From: Rhodococcus sp. NBC_00297
GTDB taxonomy: Bacteria > Actinomycetota > Actinomycetes > Mycobacteriales > Mycobacteriaceae
Length of the DNA: 64,000 bases
Reading direction: 5' to 3'
NCBI RefSeq assembly: GCF_036173065.1
Contig: NZ_CP108041.1
Location: 3,537,001-3,601,000 of the forward strand
Positions 1-9,488 of the stretch are shown piece after piece (position 1 is the stretch's first letter; the number at the start of each line of letters is the position of its first letter). Made by a program: the position numbers and the translations under genes. The notes below the pieces were generated by a model. It made no database searches. It worked only from the letters and a program-made list of their open reading frames with translations, and was not told the origin of the DNA.

Positions 1-726
1 ATCACGCTGAACCGGCCGAAGGCGCTGAACGCGTTGAACTCTCAGCTGATGACCGAGGTGGTCGAGGCTGCCGTGGCGTTCGATCGTGATCCGGCGATCG
101 GGGCGATCGTGGTGACCGGTTCCGAGAAGGCGTTCGCGGCCGGTGCCGACATCAAGGAGATGCAGTCCAAGACCTACATGGAGGTCTACACGCAGGACTT
201 CTTCTCCGAGTGGGACGCGTTCGCCGCAGTGCGCACACCGACCATCGCCGCCGTGGCGGGTTACGCCCTCGGTGGGGGATGCGAGCTGGCCATGATGTGC
301 GACATCCTGATCGCAGCGGACACGGCTCAGTTCGGCCAACCGGAGATCGCTCTGGGGGTGATCCCCGGAATCGGTGGCTCGCAACGGTTGACGCGTGCCG
401 TCGGCAAGGCCAAAGCGATGGAGATGTGTCTGACCGGTCGCAAGATGGGCGCCGAGGAGGCGGAGCGAGCAGGGCTCGTGTCGCGGATCGTGCCGGCGGC
501 CGATCTGCTCGCCGATGCGCTGGAGACGGCCGAGACGATCGCCGCGAAGTCGCTTCCCATCGCCGTCATGGCGAAGGAAGCCGTGAATCGGGCGTTCGAA
601 TCGACTCTGGCGGAGGGTGTTCGGTTCGAACGTCGCCTGTTCCACTCGACGTTCGCCACCGACGATCAGACCGAGGGCATGACCGCCTTCACCGAGAAGC
701 GTCAGCCGGTGTTCCGCCACCGCTGA
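1..726 (+). CDS. Enoyl-CoA hydratase/isomerase, 5' end cut by the window
   Basis: Crotonase-fold enzyme that hydrates 2-trans-enoyl-CoA in fatty acid beta-oxidation. The reading frame is open from base 1, and its first residues ([12 protein letters not shown]) are the usual crotonase N-terminal strand, so only about 15-20 residues are missing. Visible signatures are AGADIKEM (oxyanion hole), [13 protein letters not shown] with the first catalytic Glu, and [13 protein letters not shown] with the second catalytic Glu. Both glutamates mark a true hydratase rather than an isomerase-only relative. It is closest in character to mycobacterial EchA8, but chain-length preference cannot be read from sequence. 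It converges on the MarR gene across a strong hairpin. Confidence 0.93.
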   Translation: MTLNRPKALNALNSQLMTEVVEAAVAFDRDPAIGAIVVTGSEKAFAAGADIKEMQSKTYMEVYTQDFFSEWDAFAAVRTPTIAAVAGYALGGGCELAMMCDILIAADTAQFGQPEIALGVIPGIGGSQRLTRAVGKAKAMEMCLTGRKMGAEEAERAGLVSRIVPAADLLADALETAETIAAKSLPIAVMAKEAVNRAFESTLAEGVRFERRLFHSTFATDDQTEGMTAFTEKRQPVFRHR

Positions 727-739
727 TCCGGTCGTACCG

Positions 740-788
740 AGATCCGGTGCGACTCTCCTCGCCGAGCGAGGGGAGTGGCACCGGATCT
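740..788. terminator. Bidirectional terminator between the hydratase and MarR genes
   Basis: Arms AGATCCGGTGC (740-750) and GCACCGGATCT (778-788) pair perfectly. An inner stem, 752-762 with 766-776, pairs with one G:T and leaves a 3-base loop. The 22-bp stem sits in the gap between two convergent stop codons. There is no long U tract, as is common in actinobacteria. Confidence 0.8.
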
Positions 789-794
789 CTGCTG

Positions 795-1325
795 TCACCA
801 GCCGGACGTGTCCTCGTCGTCGAAGTCCCCGGCGCGCCGCCGGACCCCTGCGAGGATGGACACCAGTCTGTCCAGATCCGCACCCGCGACTCCGGGGAGC
901 CCGAACACGCGGTCGTTGAGATCTTCCGTCGCCTTGACCGCCAATTGCCGTCCCGCCTCGGTGATCTCGACGAGTGTGGTGCGGCGATCCGTGGGGTGCG
1001 GTACCCGCGTGACCAGGTCCGCCTTCTCCAACCTGTCGACGGCGTTGGTCACCGAGGTGGGATGGACCTGCAGGCGTGCGCTGGCTTTCGCCATCGGCAG
1101 GGCGCCGGTCTTCGTGAAGGTGAGCAGGGTCAGCAACTCGTAGCGAGCGAAGGTCAGCCCCGTGGGTTTGAGAACCTCTTCGACGCGCGCCATCATGATC
1201 TGCTGGACGCGCATGATGGACGTGACCGCGGCCATGCCGTCGGCGGCGTCCGACCATCCGTGGCGGATCCACTGACGGTGAGCTTCCGCGATGGGGTCCA
1301 GCGGAAGCTTCGGCGCTGACGACAT
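795..1325 (-). CDS. MarR-family transcriptional regulator
   Basis: Predicted 176-residue winged-helix repressor or activator. The core LTFARYELLTLLTFT, KASARLQVHPTSVTNAVDRL (recognition helix) and DRRTTLVEITEAG (wing) is typical of MarR proteins that sense small phenolic or acyl ligands. The ATG at 1325 is preferred over the GTG at 1349 because a GGAAGA sequence lies about 8 bases ahead of it. It is convergent with the enoyl-CoA hydratase and divergent from the secreted protein at 1547, which is a plausible target along with its own promoter. The ligand is unknown. Confidence 0.85.
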   Translation of the reverse strand: MSSAPKLPLDPIAEAHRQWIRHGWSDAADGMAAVTSIMRVQQIMMARVEEVLKPTGLTFARYELLTLLTFTKTGALPMAKASARLQVHPTSVTNAVDRLEKADLVTRVPHPTDRRTTLVEITEAGRQLAVKATEDLNDRVFGLPGVAGADLDRLVSILAGVRRRAGDFDDEDTSGW

Positions 1326-1546
1326 GGGTCGATCTTCCCACGTTCGCACGGTGGATCGACTCGGCGCGCGATGGAGTCGATCGCCACATCCGTCACATCT
1401 GCATCATGCGACACTTTGGTATCAATGCAGTCTCGACGACCGTGACCTGACGAAACCCGTGATCGAATCGGACCACACGGTTCCCACGGGACCGCACGCG
1501 CATCTCGATCCCGAGATCGTCGACCCCGAGCCATTCAGGAGCATGC

Positions 1547-2362
1547 ATGCGTACATTCCGTCGGCCTCGTCGAACGGTGGCCGCCCTGGCCATCGCCTGC
1601 GCCGGAGCGCTCGCGCTGCCGGCCGTCGCCTCTGCCGATCCGGCACCCGCTCCGGACCCGTTCCAGCAGGCGCTGGCCACTCTCGAGGGATCCGCTGCGC
1701 CGGGGGACGTCGCCCTCGAGGCGGCGCGCGCCGTGCTGGGTGCCGCACCGTCGGTCGATGTCGCGGAGCCTGCCGGTACGAACCCGCTGGCGCTGCTGGA
1801 CGCTGCGAACGGACTGCTCGGCGGCTTCGGTCTCACGCCGTTCTTCTACCCGACGGCCGCGATCAACTGCTCCGCGCTCCCGGGTGCGCCGCTCGGCATC
1901 GTGCCCGCGGTCGCCGGTTCGGCTCCCGGCCCGTACACGCCGAAGGTGCCGGGTGTCACCATTCCGACACTGCCCGGGATCGACACCACGATCGCCGATC
2001 CGGGCGAGACGCTGTACGCCTTCGTTCCGGCGCCCGGCGGCATCGTGAACGACGGTGCGAACAAGTCCGGCATGCAGGTGGCGTGGTTCAACGTCAACAC
2101 GCTGAAGGGTGGCTTCGCCGACATGGGTGGTCTCACCGACGTCGTCCTCGCGGAGATCATCGAGCCACTGGGTGAGCCGTTCCGTTCCATCGGACGCGAC
2201 CTGCTGACGAACAACCTCTCGAAGTTCCCCAACGCCGGTGTGCGCCTGGCACCCGTCGCCACGGGCTCGGGCACCGTGTTGTCGGCGATCTTCGGCCAGG
2301 TCTCGCACGACGGCAAGACCTGCGCGTTCTTCCCGACGGTGGGGCTCACGCAGGTTCCCTGA
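1547..2362 (+). CDS. Secreted protein of unknown function
   Basis: 271 residues. The N-terminus has an Arg-rich start, the hydrophobic stretch ALAIACAGALALP and a signal peptidase I site near ASA-DPAP at about residue 30, so the product is probably exported. The mature part is Pro/Gly/Ala rich, with two Cys (about 105 and 260) that could form a disulfide. It has no membrane anchor and no catalytic motif I recognise. AGGAG lies 6 bases before the ATG. A strong hairpin follows the stop, so it is probably monocistronic. Similar exported proteins of unknown function occur in Rhodococcus, but I cannot name a family. Confidence 0.75.
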   Translation: MRTFRRPRRTVAALAIACAGALALPAVASADPAPAPDPFQQALATLEGSAAPGDVALEAARAVLGAAPSVDVAEPAGTNPLALLDAANGLLGGFGLTPFFYPTAAINCSALPGAPLGIVPAVAGSAPGPYTPKVPGVTIPTLPGIDTTIADPGETLYAFVPAPGGIVNDGANKSGMQVAWFNVNTLKGGFADMGGLTDVVLAEIIEPLGEPFRSIGRDLLTNNLSKFPNAGVRLAPVATGSGTVLSAIFGQVSHDGKTCAFFPTVGLTQVP

Positions 2363-2379
2363 CACCGGACGCACGAGAA

Positions 2380-2414
2380 GAACGGGCATCGACCGCTGTG
2401 GTCGGTGCCCGTTC
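2380..2414 (+). terminator. Terminator after the secreted protein gene
   Basis: GAACGGGCATCGACC (2380-2394) pairs with GGTCGGTGCCCGTTC (2400-2414) with one G:T and a 5-base loop. It separates the secreted protein gene from the hydrolase that starts 18 bases downstream. Confidence 0.8.
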
Positions 2415-2431
2415 TGCGTTACGGTCGCGGC

Positions 2432-3079
2432 ATGACGGAGGGAACGGTGCGGGAGTGGCGTGCCGACGGGATCCACGGCGTCGTCCACGAACCTGCCGGC
2501 GCACCCGTCGCGACGGCCGTGCTCGCCCACGGTGCGGGAAGCAACTGCGACGCAGCGATTCTGGTGGCCGTGGCCAACGAGCTCGCGGACCGTGGGGTAC
2601 TGACGGCGCGGATCGATCTCCCGTTTCGTCAGGCTCGGCCCAAGGGCCCTCCGAACCGAGCGGGCGCCGCCGCGGATCGTGCCGGTATCGCCGCCGCGGT
2701 GCGGGCGCTGGATGCGCGGGGACCGGTGATCGTCGGGGGTCACTCGTACGGCGGCCGTCAGGCCTCGATGCTCCTCGCCGAGGACCCCGACATCGCGGAC
2801 GCTCTTCTCGCACTGTCCTATCCGCTGCACCCGCCGACGAAGCCGGACACCCTGCGGACCGAGCACTTCCCGGGCATCGCCGCTCCGACCGTGATCGTGC
2901 ACGGCTCGCGGGACCCGTTCGCCACCGGCGACGAACTGCGCGAGCACACGACGCGGATCGGGGGAGCGGTGACCATCGTGACGATCGAGGCTGCGGGACA
3001 CGACCTGGCGCCTGCGAGGAAACCGACGGCCCGGCTGACGGCCGACGCCGTGATGTCGGCGCTCCTGGCGAACGACTGA
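2432..3079 (+). CDS. Alpha/beta hydrolase of the TEX30/KANL3-like type
   Basis: 215-residue cytosolic alpha/beta hydrolase. VLAHGAGSNCD forms the oxyanion region, GGHSYGGRQASML carries the nucleophile Ser, HGSRDPFA supplies the acid Asp, and AAGHDLAP supplies the His, so the triad is complete. The size fits the small dienelactone-hydrolase-like group. The substrate is unknown. The ATG at 2432 is chosen because a TACGGT -10-like hexamer (2420-2425) lies 6 bases before it. The upstream GTG at 2405 is inside the preceding terminator. Confidence 0.82.
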   Translation: MTEGTVREWRADGIHGVVHEPAGAPVATAVLAHGAGSNCDAAILVAVANELADRGVLTARIDLPFRQARPKGPPNRAGAAADRAGIAAAVRALDARGPVIVGGHSYGGRQASMLLAEDPDIADALLALSYPLHPPTKPDTLRTEHFPGIAAPTVIVHGSRDPFATGDELREHTTRIGGAVTIVTIEAAGHDLAPARKPTARLTADAVMSALLAND

Positions 3080-3106
3080 CGGTGCTCGCACCGGGCGAGT
3101 GATGGG

Positions 3107-3179
3107 TGCCCCCGGCAGGATTCGAACCTGCGGCCTTCCGCTCCGGAGGCGGACGCTCTATCCCCTGAGCTACGGGGGC
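3107..3179 (-). tRNA. tRNA-Arg, anticodon CCG
   Basis: Read on the minus strand, this folds as a 73-base cloverleaf. The acceptor GCCCCCG pairs with CGGGGGC, the D arm is GCTCAGGGGATAGAGC, the anticodon stem TCCGC/GCGGA encloses loop CTCCGGA (anticodon CCG), and the T arm is GCAGGTTCGAATCCTGC. It reads the common CGG codon. A genomic CCA is not present directly after the discriminator A. Confidence 0.96.
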
Positions 3180-3239
3180 GCACCGGAGCGAACTCCGATG
3201 TGCCGTTTCGGGCGGTGCCAACAGTAGCGCATCACGCGA

Positions 3240-3947
3240 TCAGAGCGGAGCAGCACCCTTCTCGGTGAGCATCTGCGTCATCAGCTGAGCCTCCGAGGTC
3301 TGGGTGTTCACCATCGTCTGCGCGAGATTGCGCACCGCGGGCGTCTCCGCGTGCACCGCGCCGTACTCCATCATCGGCAGACCACCCTCGTGGTGGCGCA
3401 GCATCAACTGGAGGAACAGCACGTCCAGTGCCGGACCGGTGGCGGCGCGCAGGGCCGTCATGTCCTGCGTGCTCGCCATACCCGGCATGGTCTGTACGGG
3501 ACCGGTGGACGAGCCGGACCCGGACATGGACGACATCGACGAGCCGGACATGGAGTGTCCGCCGTCCTCCGTCATCCAGCCCATGTAGCCGCCCGTCGGC
3601 AACGGAGCGGCGTCCCAGAGCGCCAGCCAGCCCTGCATCTGCCCGGCCTGGTTCTGCTGTGTCGTGAGGATGTCGTACGCGAGATTCTTGACCAGCGGAT
3701 CGGAGGCGCCACTGAGCGCGATGGTCGCCATCTCGATCGCCTGGTTGTGATGCACGGTCATGTCCTGCGAGAACCCGACGTCGACCGAATCGGCGCCCGG
3801 TGTGGGTGCCGGATCGTCCCGCAACGGGGTCTGCGCGAGGAAGCCGACGGCGAACCCGATGACGAGCAGGGCCACCGCACCCAGGACCAGCAGCGCCGAC
3901 CGCTGACTCCGCTGCGCCGTGGGCCGCTCCTCCGTCGTCACGCTCAC
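3240..3947 (-). CDS. DUF305 membrane-anchored protein
   Basis: 235 residues. A cytoplasmic tail is followed by one membrane segment (LLVLGAVALLVIGFAVGF, about 18-38) and an exported DUF305 domain. The domain has two ferritin-like half repeats marked by TVHHNQAIEMA and LRHHEGGLPMMEYG, separated by a Ser/Met/Gly linker. The paired His and many Met residues suggest metal binding, possibly copper; that is inference. The GTG start overlaps the stop of the DUF3105 gene (GTGA, 3944-3947), so translation is probably coupled. The DUF305-DUF3105 pairing is widespread in actinobacteria. Confidence 0.88.
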   Translation of the reverse strand: MSVTTEERPTAQRSQRSALLVLGAVALLVIGFAVGFLAQTPLRDDPAPTPGADSVDVGFSQDMTVHHNQAIEMATIALSGASDPLVKNLAYDILTTQQNQAGQMQGWLALWDAAPLPTGGYMGWMTEDGGHSMSGSSMSSMSGSGSSTGPVQTMPGMASTQDMTALRAATGPALDVLFLQLMLRHHEGGLPMMEYGAVHAETPAVRNLAQTMVNTQTSEAQLMTQMLTEKGAAPL

Positions 3948-4840
3948 GGTGTGGGCACTGCCGCGCCGTCGGTGGGCAGGCCGTCGGTGGGCAGGCCGTC
4001 GGTGGGCAGGCCCAGCCCGCCCGGGAGCTGACCCGCACCCGTCTCGGAGGCGTCGGGGGTCAGGCCCTCGCCGCTCATCGGCACCGCGTCGGGGCCCGGT
4101 GCACTGCCGTCGAACGGCGGCGGGTTGTCCTGGTCGAAGGTCTCCGGCGTCGTGGAGCAGCTCGCGCCGACCTCGGGGTAGGCGTAGCGATTCAGGCGGA
4201 GTGCGGCGATGAAGTGGTCGATCCGGGGGTCGTCGACACTGTCGAGCTTGAGCTGGTGGCCCCACGACTGCAGCGAGATCGGGGAGTCGAGTCCGGGGTA
4301 GGCGGACATGAGCATGTACTGCTGGTTCTCGACCTTGGCGGCCAGCGTCGAGATCTGGTCCTCGCTCAGGTCGTCCGGGTTGTAGGCGATCCAGACGGCG
4401 CCGTGCTCGAGCGAGTGCACGGCGTTCTCGGTGCGCAGGCCGTCCGGGTAGACCGTGCCCATGCAGTTGGCCCACACCTGGTCGTGCGGGCCACCGAACG
4501 GCGGCGACTGGTCGTAGGCGACACGCTGCGAGCCGGTGACGTGCAGCGCAGCGGGATAGTCCTGCGTGACCACGCCGTCGATGCCGGTCGACGGGTCCTG
4601 GTTCTCCTCGGTGGGAGCGAAGCGCTGCGCCTCGGCGCGGTCCTGGTACTTGGGCACCAGATTCCAGGCCAGGGCGCCGATCAGCGCGATGACCACGACG
4701 GATGCCGCCACCGTCAGCCACGGGATCTGGCGCCGCTTGCCCGATCCCACGCTGGAGGGGACACCACCCTTGTTCCGGGTGCCGGTCTTGCTGGCAGCCT
4801 TGATGGCCTTGGCTGACTTCTTGTCGGAACCGCTTGGCAT
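3944..4840 (-). CDS. DUF3105 membrane protein
   Basis: 298 residues. A Lys-rich cytosolic N-terminus is followed by one membrane helix (about 39-60) and an exported DUF3105 domain with the conserved WANCMGTVY, HSLEHGAVWIAY and LQSWGHQLKLD blocks. The C-terminal tail is low complexity and ends in three LPTDG repeats coded by a 15-bp tandem repeat. The biochemical role is unknown. The His-rich domain and the coupled DUF305 partner point to an envelope or metal-related job. It is divergent from argS across a 157-base gap. Confidence 0.88.
   Translation of the reverse strand: MPSGSDKKSAKAIKAASKTGTRNKGGVPSSVGSGKRRQIPWLTVAASVVVIALIGALAWNLVPKYQDRAEAQRFAPTEENQDPSTGIDGVVTQDYPAALHVTGSQRVAYDQSPPFGGPHDQVWANCMGTVYPDGLRTENAVHSLEHGAVWIAYNPDDLSEDQISTLAAKVENQQYMLMSAYPGLDSPISLQSWGHQLKLDSVDDPRIDHFIAALRLNRYAYPEVGASCSTTPETFDQDNPPPFDGSAPGPDAVPMSGEGLTPDASETGAGQLPGGLGLPTDGLPTDGLPTDGAAVPTP
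3966..4010. repeat. Three-copy 15-bp tandem repeat in the DUF3105 gene
   Basis: CCGTCGGTGGGCAGG occurs three times head to tail with no mismatch (3966-3980, 3981-3995, 3996-4010). It encodes the Leu-Pro-Thr-Asp-Gly repeats of the protein tail. Identical copies suggest recent slippage, so copy number may vary between strains without breaking the frame. Confidence 0.9.
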
Positions 4841-4983
4841 GGTCGGAGCGCTCTTTCGATCGAGGAGATGAGTGGCCGCCTACTCGAGGCAGCCCCACTG
4901 TACGGAGGGAGTCTGAGCCCTCGCTGAAGCGCTCCCGTCGGACCCACCGGTGACCGCGGTCGGGGTGCTGTGCAGCGAGACCA

Positions 4984-4989
4984 TAGGAT
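4984..4989 (+). promoter_or_regulatory. -10 element of argS, probably leaderless
   Basis: TAGGAT lies 8 bases ahead of the argS GTG, which would put transcription start on or next to the start codon. There is no purine-rich Shine-Dalgarno sequence in between, and no good -35 is evident. Confidence 0.55.
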
Positions 4990-4997
4990 AAGGCCCC

Positions 4998-6650
4998 GTG
5001 ACTCCCGCCGACCTCGCCGAACTGCTGCATGCCACCGCAGCGGCCGTGCTCACCGAGCACGGACTCGATCCTGCCGTGTTGCCCGCGACGGTGACGGTGG
5101 ACCGCCCGCGCAATCCCGAGCACGGCGACTACGCGACCAACGTCGCGATGCAGGTGGCCAAGAAGGCGGGCGTCAGCCCCCGCGACCTGGCGACCTGGCT
5201 CGCGGACGGTCTGGCCGGTGCCGACGCTGTCGAGGCCGTCGACGTGGCCGGTCCCGGATTCCTCAACATCCGGCTCGCGAAGTCCGCTCAGGGCGCCATC
5301 GTGGAGCGCGTGCAGCGCGAGAACGATCGCTACGGCTGGTCCGACGAGCTCACCGGGACCTCGATCAACCTGGAGTTCGTCTCGGCGAACCCCACGGGTC
5401 CCGTGCACCTGGGCGGCGCCCGCTGGGCCGCGGTGGGCGACGCCCTGGGGCGCATCCTCACCTCGCGGGGTGCCGCGGTCACCCGCGAGTACTACTTCAA
5501 CGATCACGGCGCGCAGATCGATCGGTTCGCACGCTCGCTGGTCGCCTCGGCGCTGGGTCTGCCCGCTCCGGAGGACGGCTACGCGGGCGAGTACATCGCC
5601 GAGATCGCCGCGGCCGTCGTCACGCAGCGACCGGACGTGATGGGTCTGCCCGACGACGAGCGGCAGGAGGTGTTCCGAGCCCTCGGCGTCGACGCGATGT
5701 TCACGAAGATCAAGTCGGACCTGCACGAGTTCGGCACCGACTTCGACGTGTACTTCCACGAGAACTCGCTCTTCGAGTCCGGCGCGGTCGAGCGCGCTGT
5801 GGAGACGCTGAAATCCTCGGGCAACCTGTACGAGAAGGACGGGGCCTGGTGGCTCCGCAGCACCGAGTACGGCGACGACAAGGATCGCGTCGTGGTCAAG
5901 AGCGACGGCAACGCCGCGTACATCGCCGGCGACATCGCGTACTTCCAGGACAAGCGATCTCGCGGGTTCGACCTGTGCATCTACATGCTCGGCGCGGACC
6001 ACCACGGCTACATCGGTCGGCTCAAGGCCGCTGCCGCAGCCTTCGGCGACGATCCGGCGACCGTCGAGGTGCTCATCGGTCAGATGGTCAACCTCGTCCG
6101 CGACGGTGTCGCCGTGAAGATGAGCAAGCGTGCGGGCACGGTGATCTCTCTCGACGACCTCGTGGAGGCCATCGGGATCGACGCCGCGCGGTACGTGATG
6201 GTGCGGTCGTCGGTCGACTCGTCGATCGACATCGATCTCGCGCTGTGGGCGAGCCGGAGCAACGACAACCCGGTGTACTACGTGCAGTACGCCCACGCCC
6301 GGTTGTGTTCTCTCGCCCGCGGTGCCGAGGAGCTGGGCGTCTCCGCCGCGGATCCCGACTTCGCGCTGCTGACCCATGCCGCGGAAGGTGACCTCGTCCG
6401 TACCGTCGGGGAGTTCCCCCGCGTCGTCGCCAGTGCGGCGGGGCTGCGCGAACCCCACCGGATCGCCCGGTACCTCGAGGAGTTGGCGGGTGCCTATCAC
6501 CGGTTCTACGGAGCGTGTCGAGTACTTCCCCGAGGAGACGAGGATCCGATGCCCGTCCACACAGCGCGGCTCGCCCTGGGCGACGCCACCCGGCAGGTCC
6601 TGGCCAATGGCCTGGCCATGCTCGGTGTCAGCGCACCGGAGAAGATGTGA
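4998..6650 (+). CDS. argS: Arginyl-tRNA synthetase
   Basis: 550-residue class I synthetase that charges tRNA-Arg with ATP. An N-terminal additional domain (about 1-110) precedes [13 protein letters not shown], the HIGH-type signature at about 132-144, and [13 protein letters not shown], the KMSKS-type signature at about 374. The C-terminal anticodon-binding helical domain carries FYGACRVLP. Length is normal for the family. It starts the argS-lysA-hom-thrB run, and its last bases overlap the lysA start (GTGA, 6647-6650). The GTG start follows a TAGGAT hexamer directly. Confidence 0.98.
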   Translation: MTPADLAELLHATAAAVLTEHGLDPAVLPATVTVDRPRNPEHGDYATNVAMQVAKKAGVSPRDLATWLADGLAGADAVEAVDVAGPGFLNIRLAKSAQGAIVERVQRENDRYGWSDELTGTSINLEFVSANPTGPVHLGGARWAAVGDALGRILTSRGAAVTREYYFNDHGAQIDRFARSLVASALGLPAPEDGYAGEYIAEIAAAVVTQRPDVMGLPDDERQEVFRALGVDAMFTKIKSDLHEFGTDFDVYFHENSLFESGAVERAVETLKSSGNLYEKDGAWWLRSTEYGDDKDRVVVKSDGNAAYIAGDIAYFQDKRSRGFDLCIYMLGADHHGYIGRLKAAAAAFGDDPATVEVLIGQMVNLVRDGVAVKMSKRAGTVISLDDLVEAIGIDAARYVMVRSSVDSSIDIDLALWASRSNDNPVYYVQYAHARLCSLARGAEELGVSAADPDFALLTHAAEGDLVRTVGEFPRVVASAAGLREPHRIARYLEELAGAYHRFYGACRVLPRGDEDPMPVHTARLALGDATRQVLANGLAMLGVSAPEKM

Positions 6651-8065
6651 GCGCGCATCCCGCCGGGCCGCGGCACGCCGAGCAGTCGGGCCCCGGCACC
6701 CCGGAGCGTCCGGCGGACAGCGCGGCACTCACGGACCTTCATCCGAAGGTGTTTCCCCGCAACGCAGCTCGTGGTGACGACGGTGTCGTGACGCTGGCCG
6801 GTGTTCCGGTGACGGAACTTGCCGCCACGTACGGCACGCCGCTGTTCGTCATCGACGAGGACGATTTCCGGTCGCGCTGCCGCGAGATGGCGGAGGCGTT
6901 CGGTGCCCCCGAGCGGGTGCACTACGCGTCCAAGGCCTTCCTGTGTGGGGAGATCGCTCGCTGGGTCGCGGACGAGGGTCTGTCCCTCGACGTGTGCTCG
7001 GGCGGCGAGCTGGCGATCGCACTGAACGCGGGCTTCCCGGCGAACCGGATCGCGATGCACGGCAACAACAAGTCACGGGCCGAACTGGAGGCGGGAGTGC
7101 GCGCCGGTGTCGAGCACGTCGTGCTGGACTCGATGATCGAGATCGACCGGCTCGACGAGGTCGCTGCCGCGGCGGGAACGGTGCAGGACGTCCTGATCCG
7201 CATCACCGTCGGGGTCGAGGCACACACGCACGAATTCATCGCCACCGCCCACGAGGACCAGAAGTTCGGTTTCAGCCTGTCCGACGGCAGCGCGCTCCGG
7301 GCCGTCAGTCGGGTGTTCGAGACCGACAATCTGCGCCTCGTCGGCCTGCACTCGCACATCGGATCCCAGATCTTCGAGGTCGACGGGTTCGAGCTCGCGG
7401 CTCACCGCGTGATCGGGTTGCTGCGCGACATCAAGGCCGAGTTCGGCACCGAGAAGACCTCGCAGATCACCGTGGTCGATCTCGGCGGCGGCATGGGCAT
7501 CCACTACGTGCCGGGGGACAACCCGCCCCCCGTGCAGGATCTGGCCGCCAAGCTCGCCCACATCGTCGAGTCCGAGTCGGCGGCCGCCGGGATCCCCACT
7601 CCGACACTGGCAGTGGAGCCCGGACGCGCGATCGCGGGACCGGGCACCGTGACGCTGTACGAGGTGGGCACCGTCAAGGACGTCACCGTCGACAGCACCC
7701 ACACGCGCCGCTACATCAGCGTCGACGGGGGCATGAGCGACAACATCCGGACCTCGCTCTATCAGGCCGAGTACGTCGGCCGCCTCGCGTCGCGTACGTC
7801 GGAGGCTCCGGCCGTTCTGGCCCGGATCGTCGGAAAGCACTGCGAGAGTGGCGACATCGTCATCCGCGACACATGGCAGCCCGAGGATCTCGGTCCCGGT
7901 GACCTGTTCACCGTGGGCGCGACGGGTGCGTACTGCTACTCGATGTCGTCCCGGTACAACCTTCTGCCCCGTCCGGCCGTCGTCGCCGTGCGGGACGGGC
8001 AAGCGCGGCTGGTACTCCGCCGCGAAACGTTCGACGACCTGCTCAGCTTGGAGGTAGACCGGTGA
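6647..8065 (+). CDS. lysA: Diaminopimelate decarboxylase
   Basis: 472-residue PLP enzyme (fold type III) that makes L-lysine from meso-diaminopimelate. The PLP Lys is in [11 protein letters not shown] (K96). [10 protein letters not shown] binds phosphate, [10 protein letters not shown] lies in the active site, and GKHCESGD supplies the Cys that completes the neighbouring subunit's site. The GTG start overlaps the argS stop, and the last four bases overlap the hom start (GTGA, 8062-8065), so the genes are co-translated. Synteny matches M. tuberculosis Rv1292-Rv1294. Confidence 0.98.
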   Translation: MSAHPAGPRHAEQSGPGTPERPADSAALTDLHPKVFPRNAARGDDGVVTLAGVPVTELAATYGTPLFVIDEDDFRSRCREMAEAFGAPERVHYASKAFLCGEIARWVADEGLSLDVCSGGELAIALNAGFPANRIAMHGNNKSRAELEAGVRAGVEHVVLDSMIEIDRLDEVAAAAGTVQDVLIRITVGVEAHTHEFIATAHEDQKFGFSLSDGSALRAVSRVFETDNLRLVGLHSHIGSQIFEVDGFELAAHRVIGLLRDIKAEFGTEKTSQITVVDLGGGMGIHYVPGDNPPPVQDLAAKLAHIVESESAAAGIPTPTLAVEPGRAIAGPGTVTLYEVGTVKDVTVDSTHTRRYISVDGGMSDNIRTSLYQAEYVGRLASRTSEAPAVLARIVGKHCESGDIVIRDTWQPEDLGPGDLFTVGATGAYCYSMSSRYNLLPRPAVVAVRDGQARLVLRRETFDDLLSLEVDR

Positions 8066-9414
8066 CCGCTCCAGAATCGTCAGTGTCGTCGGAGGCCGCG
8101 GCCTTCGTCAGTCCCGTGGACAAGCCGATCGGCGTCGCCGTCCTCGGTATGGGGAACGTCGGCAGCGAGGTCGTGCGCATCCTGCTCGATCACGCCACCG
8201 ATCTCACCGCCCGCGTCGGTGCGCCGCTCGTGCTGCGGGGAGTCGCGGTGCGCGACATCGGCAAGGACCGCGGCATCGACCCCGACCTGCTGACCACCGA
8301 CGTGCGCGCACTCGTCGCGCGCGACGACGTCGACCTGGTGGTCGAGGTGCTCGGCGGCATCGAGCCGGCCCGCGAACTGATCCTCGCCGCGCTCAACGCC
8401 GGCAAGTCGGTCGTCACGGCCAACAAGGCACTCCTCGCCGAGTACACCGGTGAGTTGGCCGACGCCGCCGAGAGCCACCGCGCCGACCTGTACTTCGAAG
8501 CCGCTGTGGCAGGGGCCATTCCGGTGGTCCGGCCGCTGATGCAGTCTCTCGCCGGCGACCGGGTGAACCGTGTCATCGGCATCGTCAACGGCACGACGAA
8601 CTTCATCCTCTCGGCCATGGACGAGACGGGTGCGGACTACGCGGACACGCTTGCGGAGGCGGGACGGCTGGGATACGCGGAGGCGGATCCGACGGCCGAC
8701 GTCGAGGGCTTCGATGCTGCGGCGAAGGCCGCCATCCTGGCCTCGCTCGCGTTCCACACGCGGGTCACCTCGGCCGACGTACACCGCGAAGGGATCTCCT
8801 CGATCACCGCGGCGGACATCGCCACCGCGCGTGCGTTCGACTGCACCGTCAAGCTTCTCGCGCTGTGCGAGCGTGTGAGTGACGACGACGGCAACGACCG
8901 CATCTCCGTCCGCGTCTACCCGTCGCTCGTACCGCTGTCGCACCCGCTCGCCTCGGTGTCGGGTGCCTTCAACGCCGTCGTGGTCGAAGCCGAGGCCGCG
9001 GGACGGCTCATGTTCTACGGCCAGGGTGCGGGCGGCGCTCCCACCGCGTCCGCCGTCATGGGCGACCTGGTGATGGCGGCGCGCAACAAGTTCTACGGCG
9101 GCCGTGGACCCGGGGAGTCGACGTACGCCAAGCTCCCCGTCGCACCCATGGGGGACACCCCAACGCGGTACCACGTCAACATGCAGGTCGCGGATCGCGC
9201 CGGAGTGCTCTCCGCCGTCGCGGCCGAGTTCGCCAAGAACGACGTCAGCATCTCCACGGTGCGCCAGGAGGGCGCGAGCAAGCATGCCCGTCTCGTCGTC
9301 GTCACGCACCGCGCCAAGGACTCGGCTCTGGCGGCCACCGTGGACGCGCTGAAGGAACTCGACATCGTCACCGCCGTCACCAGCGTTCTCCGACTCGAGG
9401 GAACGTCCGAATGA
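8062..9414 (+). CDS. hom: Homoserine dehydrogenase
   Basis: 450 residues. It reduces aspartate semialdehyde to homoserine with NAD(P)H, the entry to Thr and Met. A Rossmann segment [10 protein letters not shown] (about 29-38) is followed by the catalytic region [14 protein letters not shown] and [17 protein letters not shown]-terminal ACT domain (about 355-445, [14 protein letters not shown]) probably gives threonine feedback control. Start and stop are overlap-coupled to lysA upstream and to a 25-codon ORF downstream (ATGA, 9411-9414). The usual next gene, thrC, is not here. Confidence 0.98.
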   Translation: MTAPESSVSSEAAAFVSPVDKPIGVAVLGMGNVGSEVVRILLDHATDLTARVGAPLVLRGVAVRDIGKDRGIDPDLLTTDVRALVARDDVDLVVEVLGGIEPARELILAALNAGKSVVTANKALLAEYTGELADAAESHRADLYFEAAVAGAIPVVRPLMQSLAGDRVNRVIGIVNGTTNFILSAMDETGADYADTLAEAGRLGYAEADPTADVEGFDAAAKAAILASLAFHTRVTSADVHREGISSITAADIATARAFDCTVKLLALCERVSDDDGNDRISVRVYPSLVPLSHPLASVSGAFNAVVVEAEAAGRLMFYGQGAGGAPTASAVMGDLVMAARNKFYGGRGPGESTYAKLPVAPMGDTPTRYHVNMQVADRAGVLSAVAAEFAKNDVSISTVRQEGASKHARLVVVTHRAKDSALAATVDALKELDIVTAVTSVLRLEGTSE

Positions 9415-9488
9415 TCGGGATCTCGATCGCGGGATCGACTGTGGCGCCAGGGTCGTCGGTGAACCCGGCTGCTACCGAGTCGGCATAG
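9411..9488 (+). CDS. 25-codon ORF coupled between hom and thrB
   Basis: An ATG overlaps the hom stop (ATGA) and opens a 25-codon frame ([14 protein letters not shown]...ATESA). Its TAG shares one base with the thrB GTG (TAGTG, 9486-9490). Both junctions are the tight overlaps seen between real co-translated genes. The ORF sits exactly where thrC lies in related genomes. The peptide does not look like threonine synthase. It may be a translational coupler, a deletion scar, or chance. Confidence 0.4.
   Translation: MIGISIAGSTVAPGSSVNPAATESA

Noticed and set aside
1399-1430. CTGCAT/ATGCAG inverted arms as a MarR operator
   Set aside because: Arms are only 6 bases with a 20-base centre, which is wide for a MarR site and easily found by chance.
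3240-6728. A 1162-codon minus-strand frame running through DUF3105 and argS
   Set aside because: Only its last 235 codons (the DUF305 gene) look like a protein. The rest is the high-GC shadow of argS and DUF3105, with Arg/Gly/Asp-rich composition.
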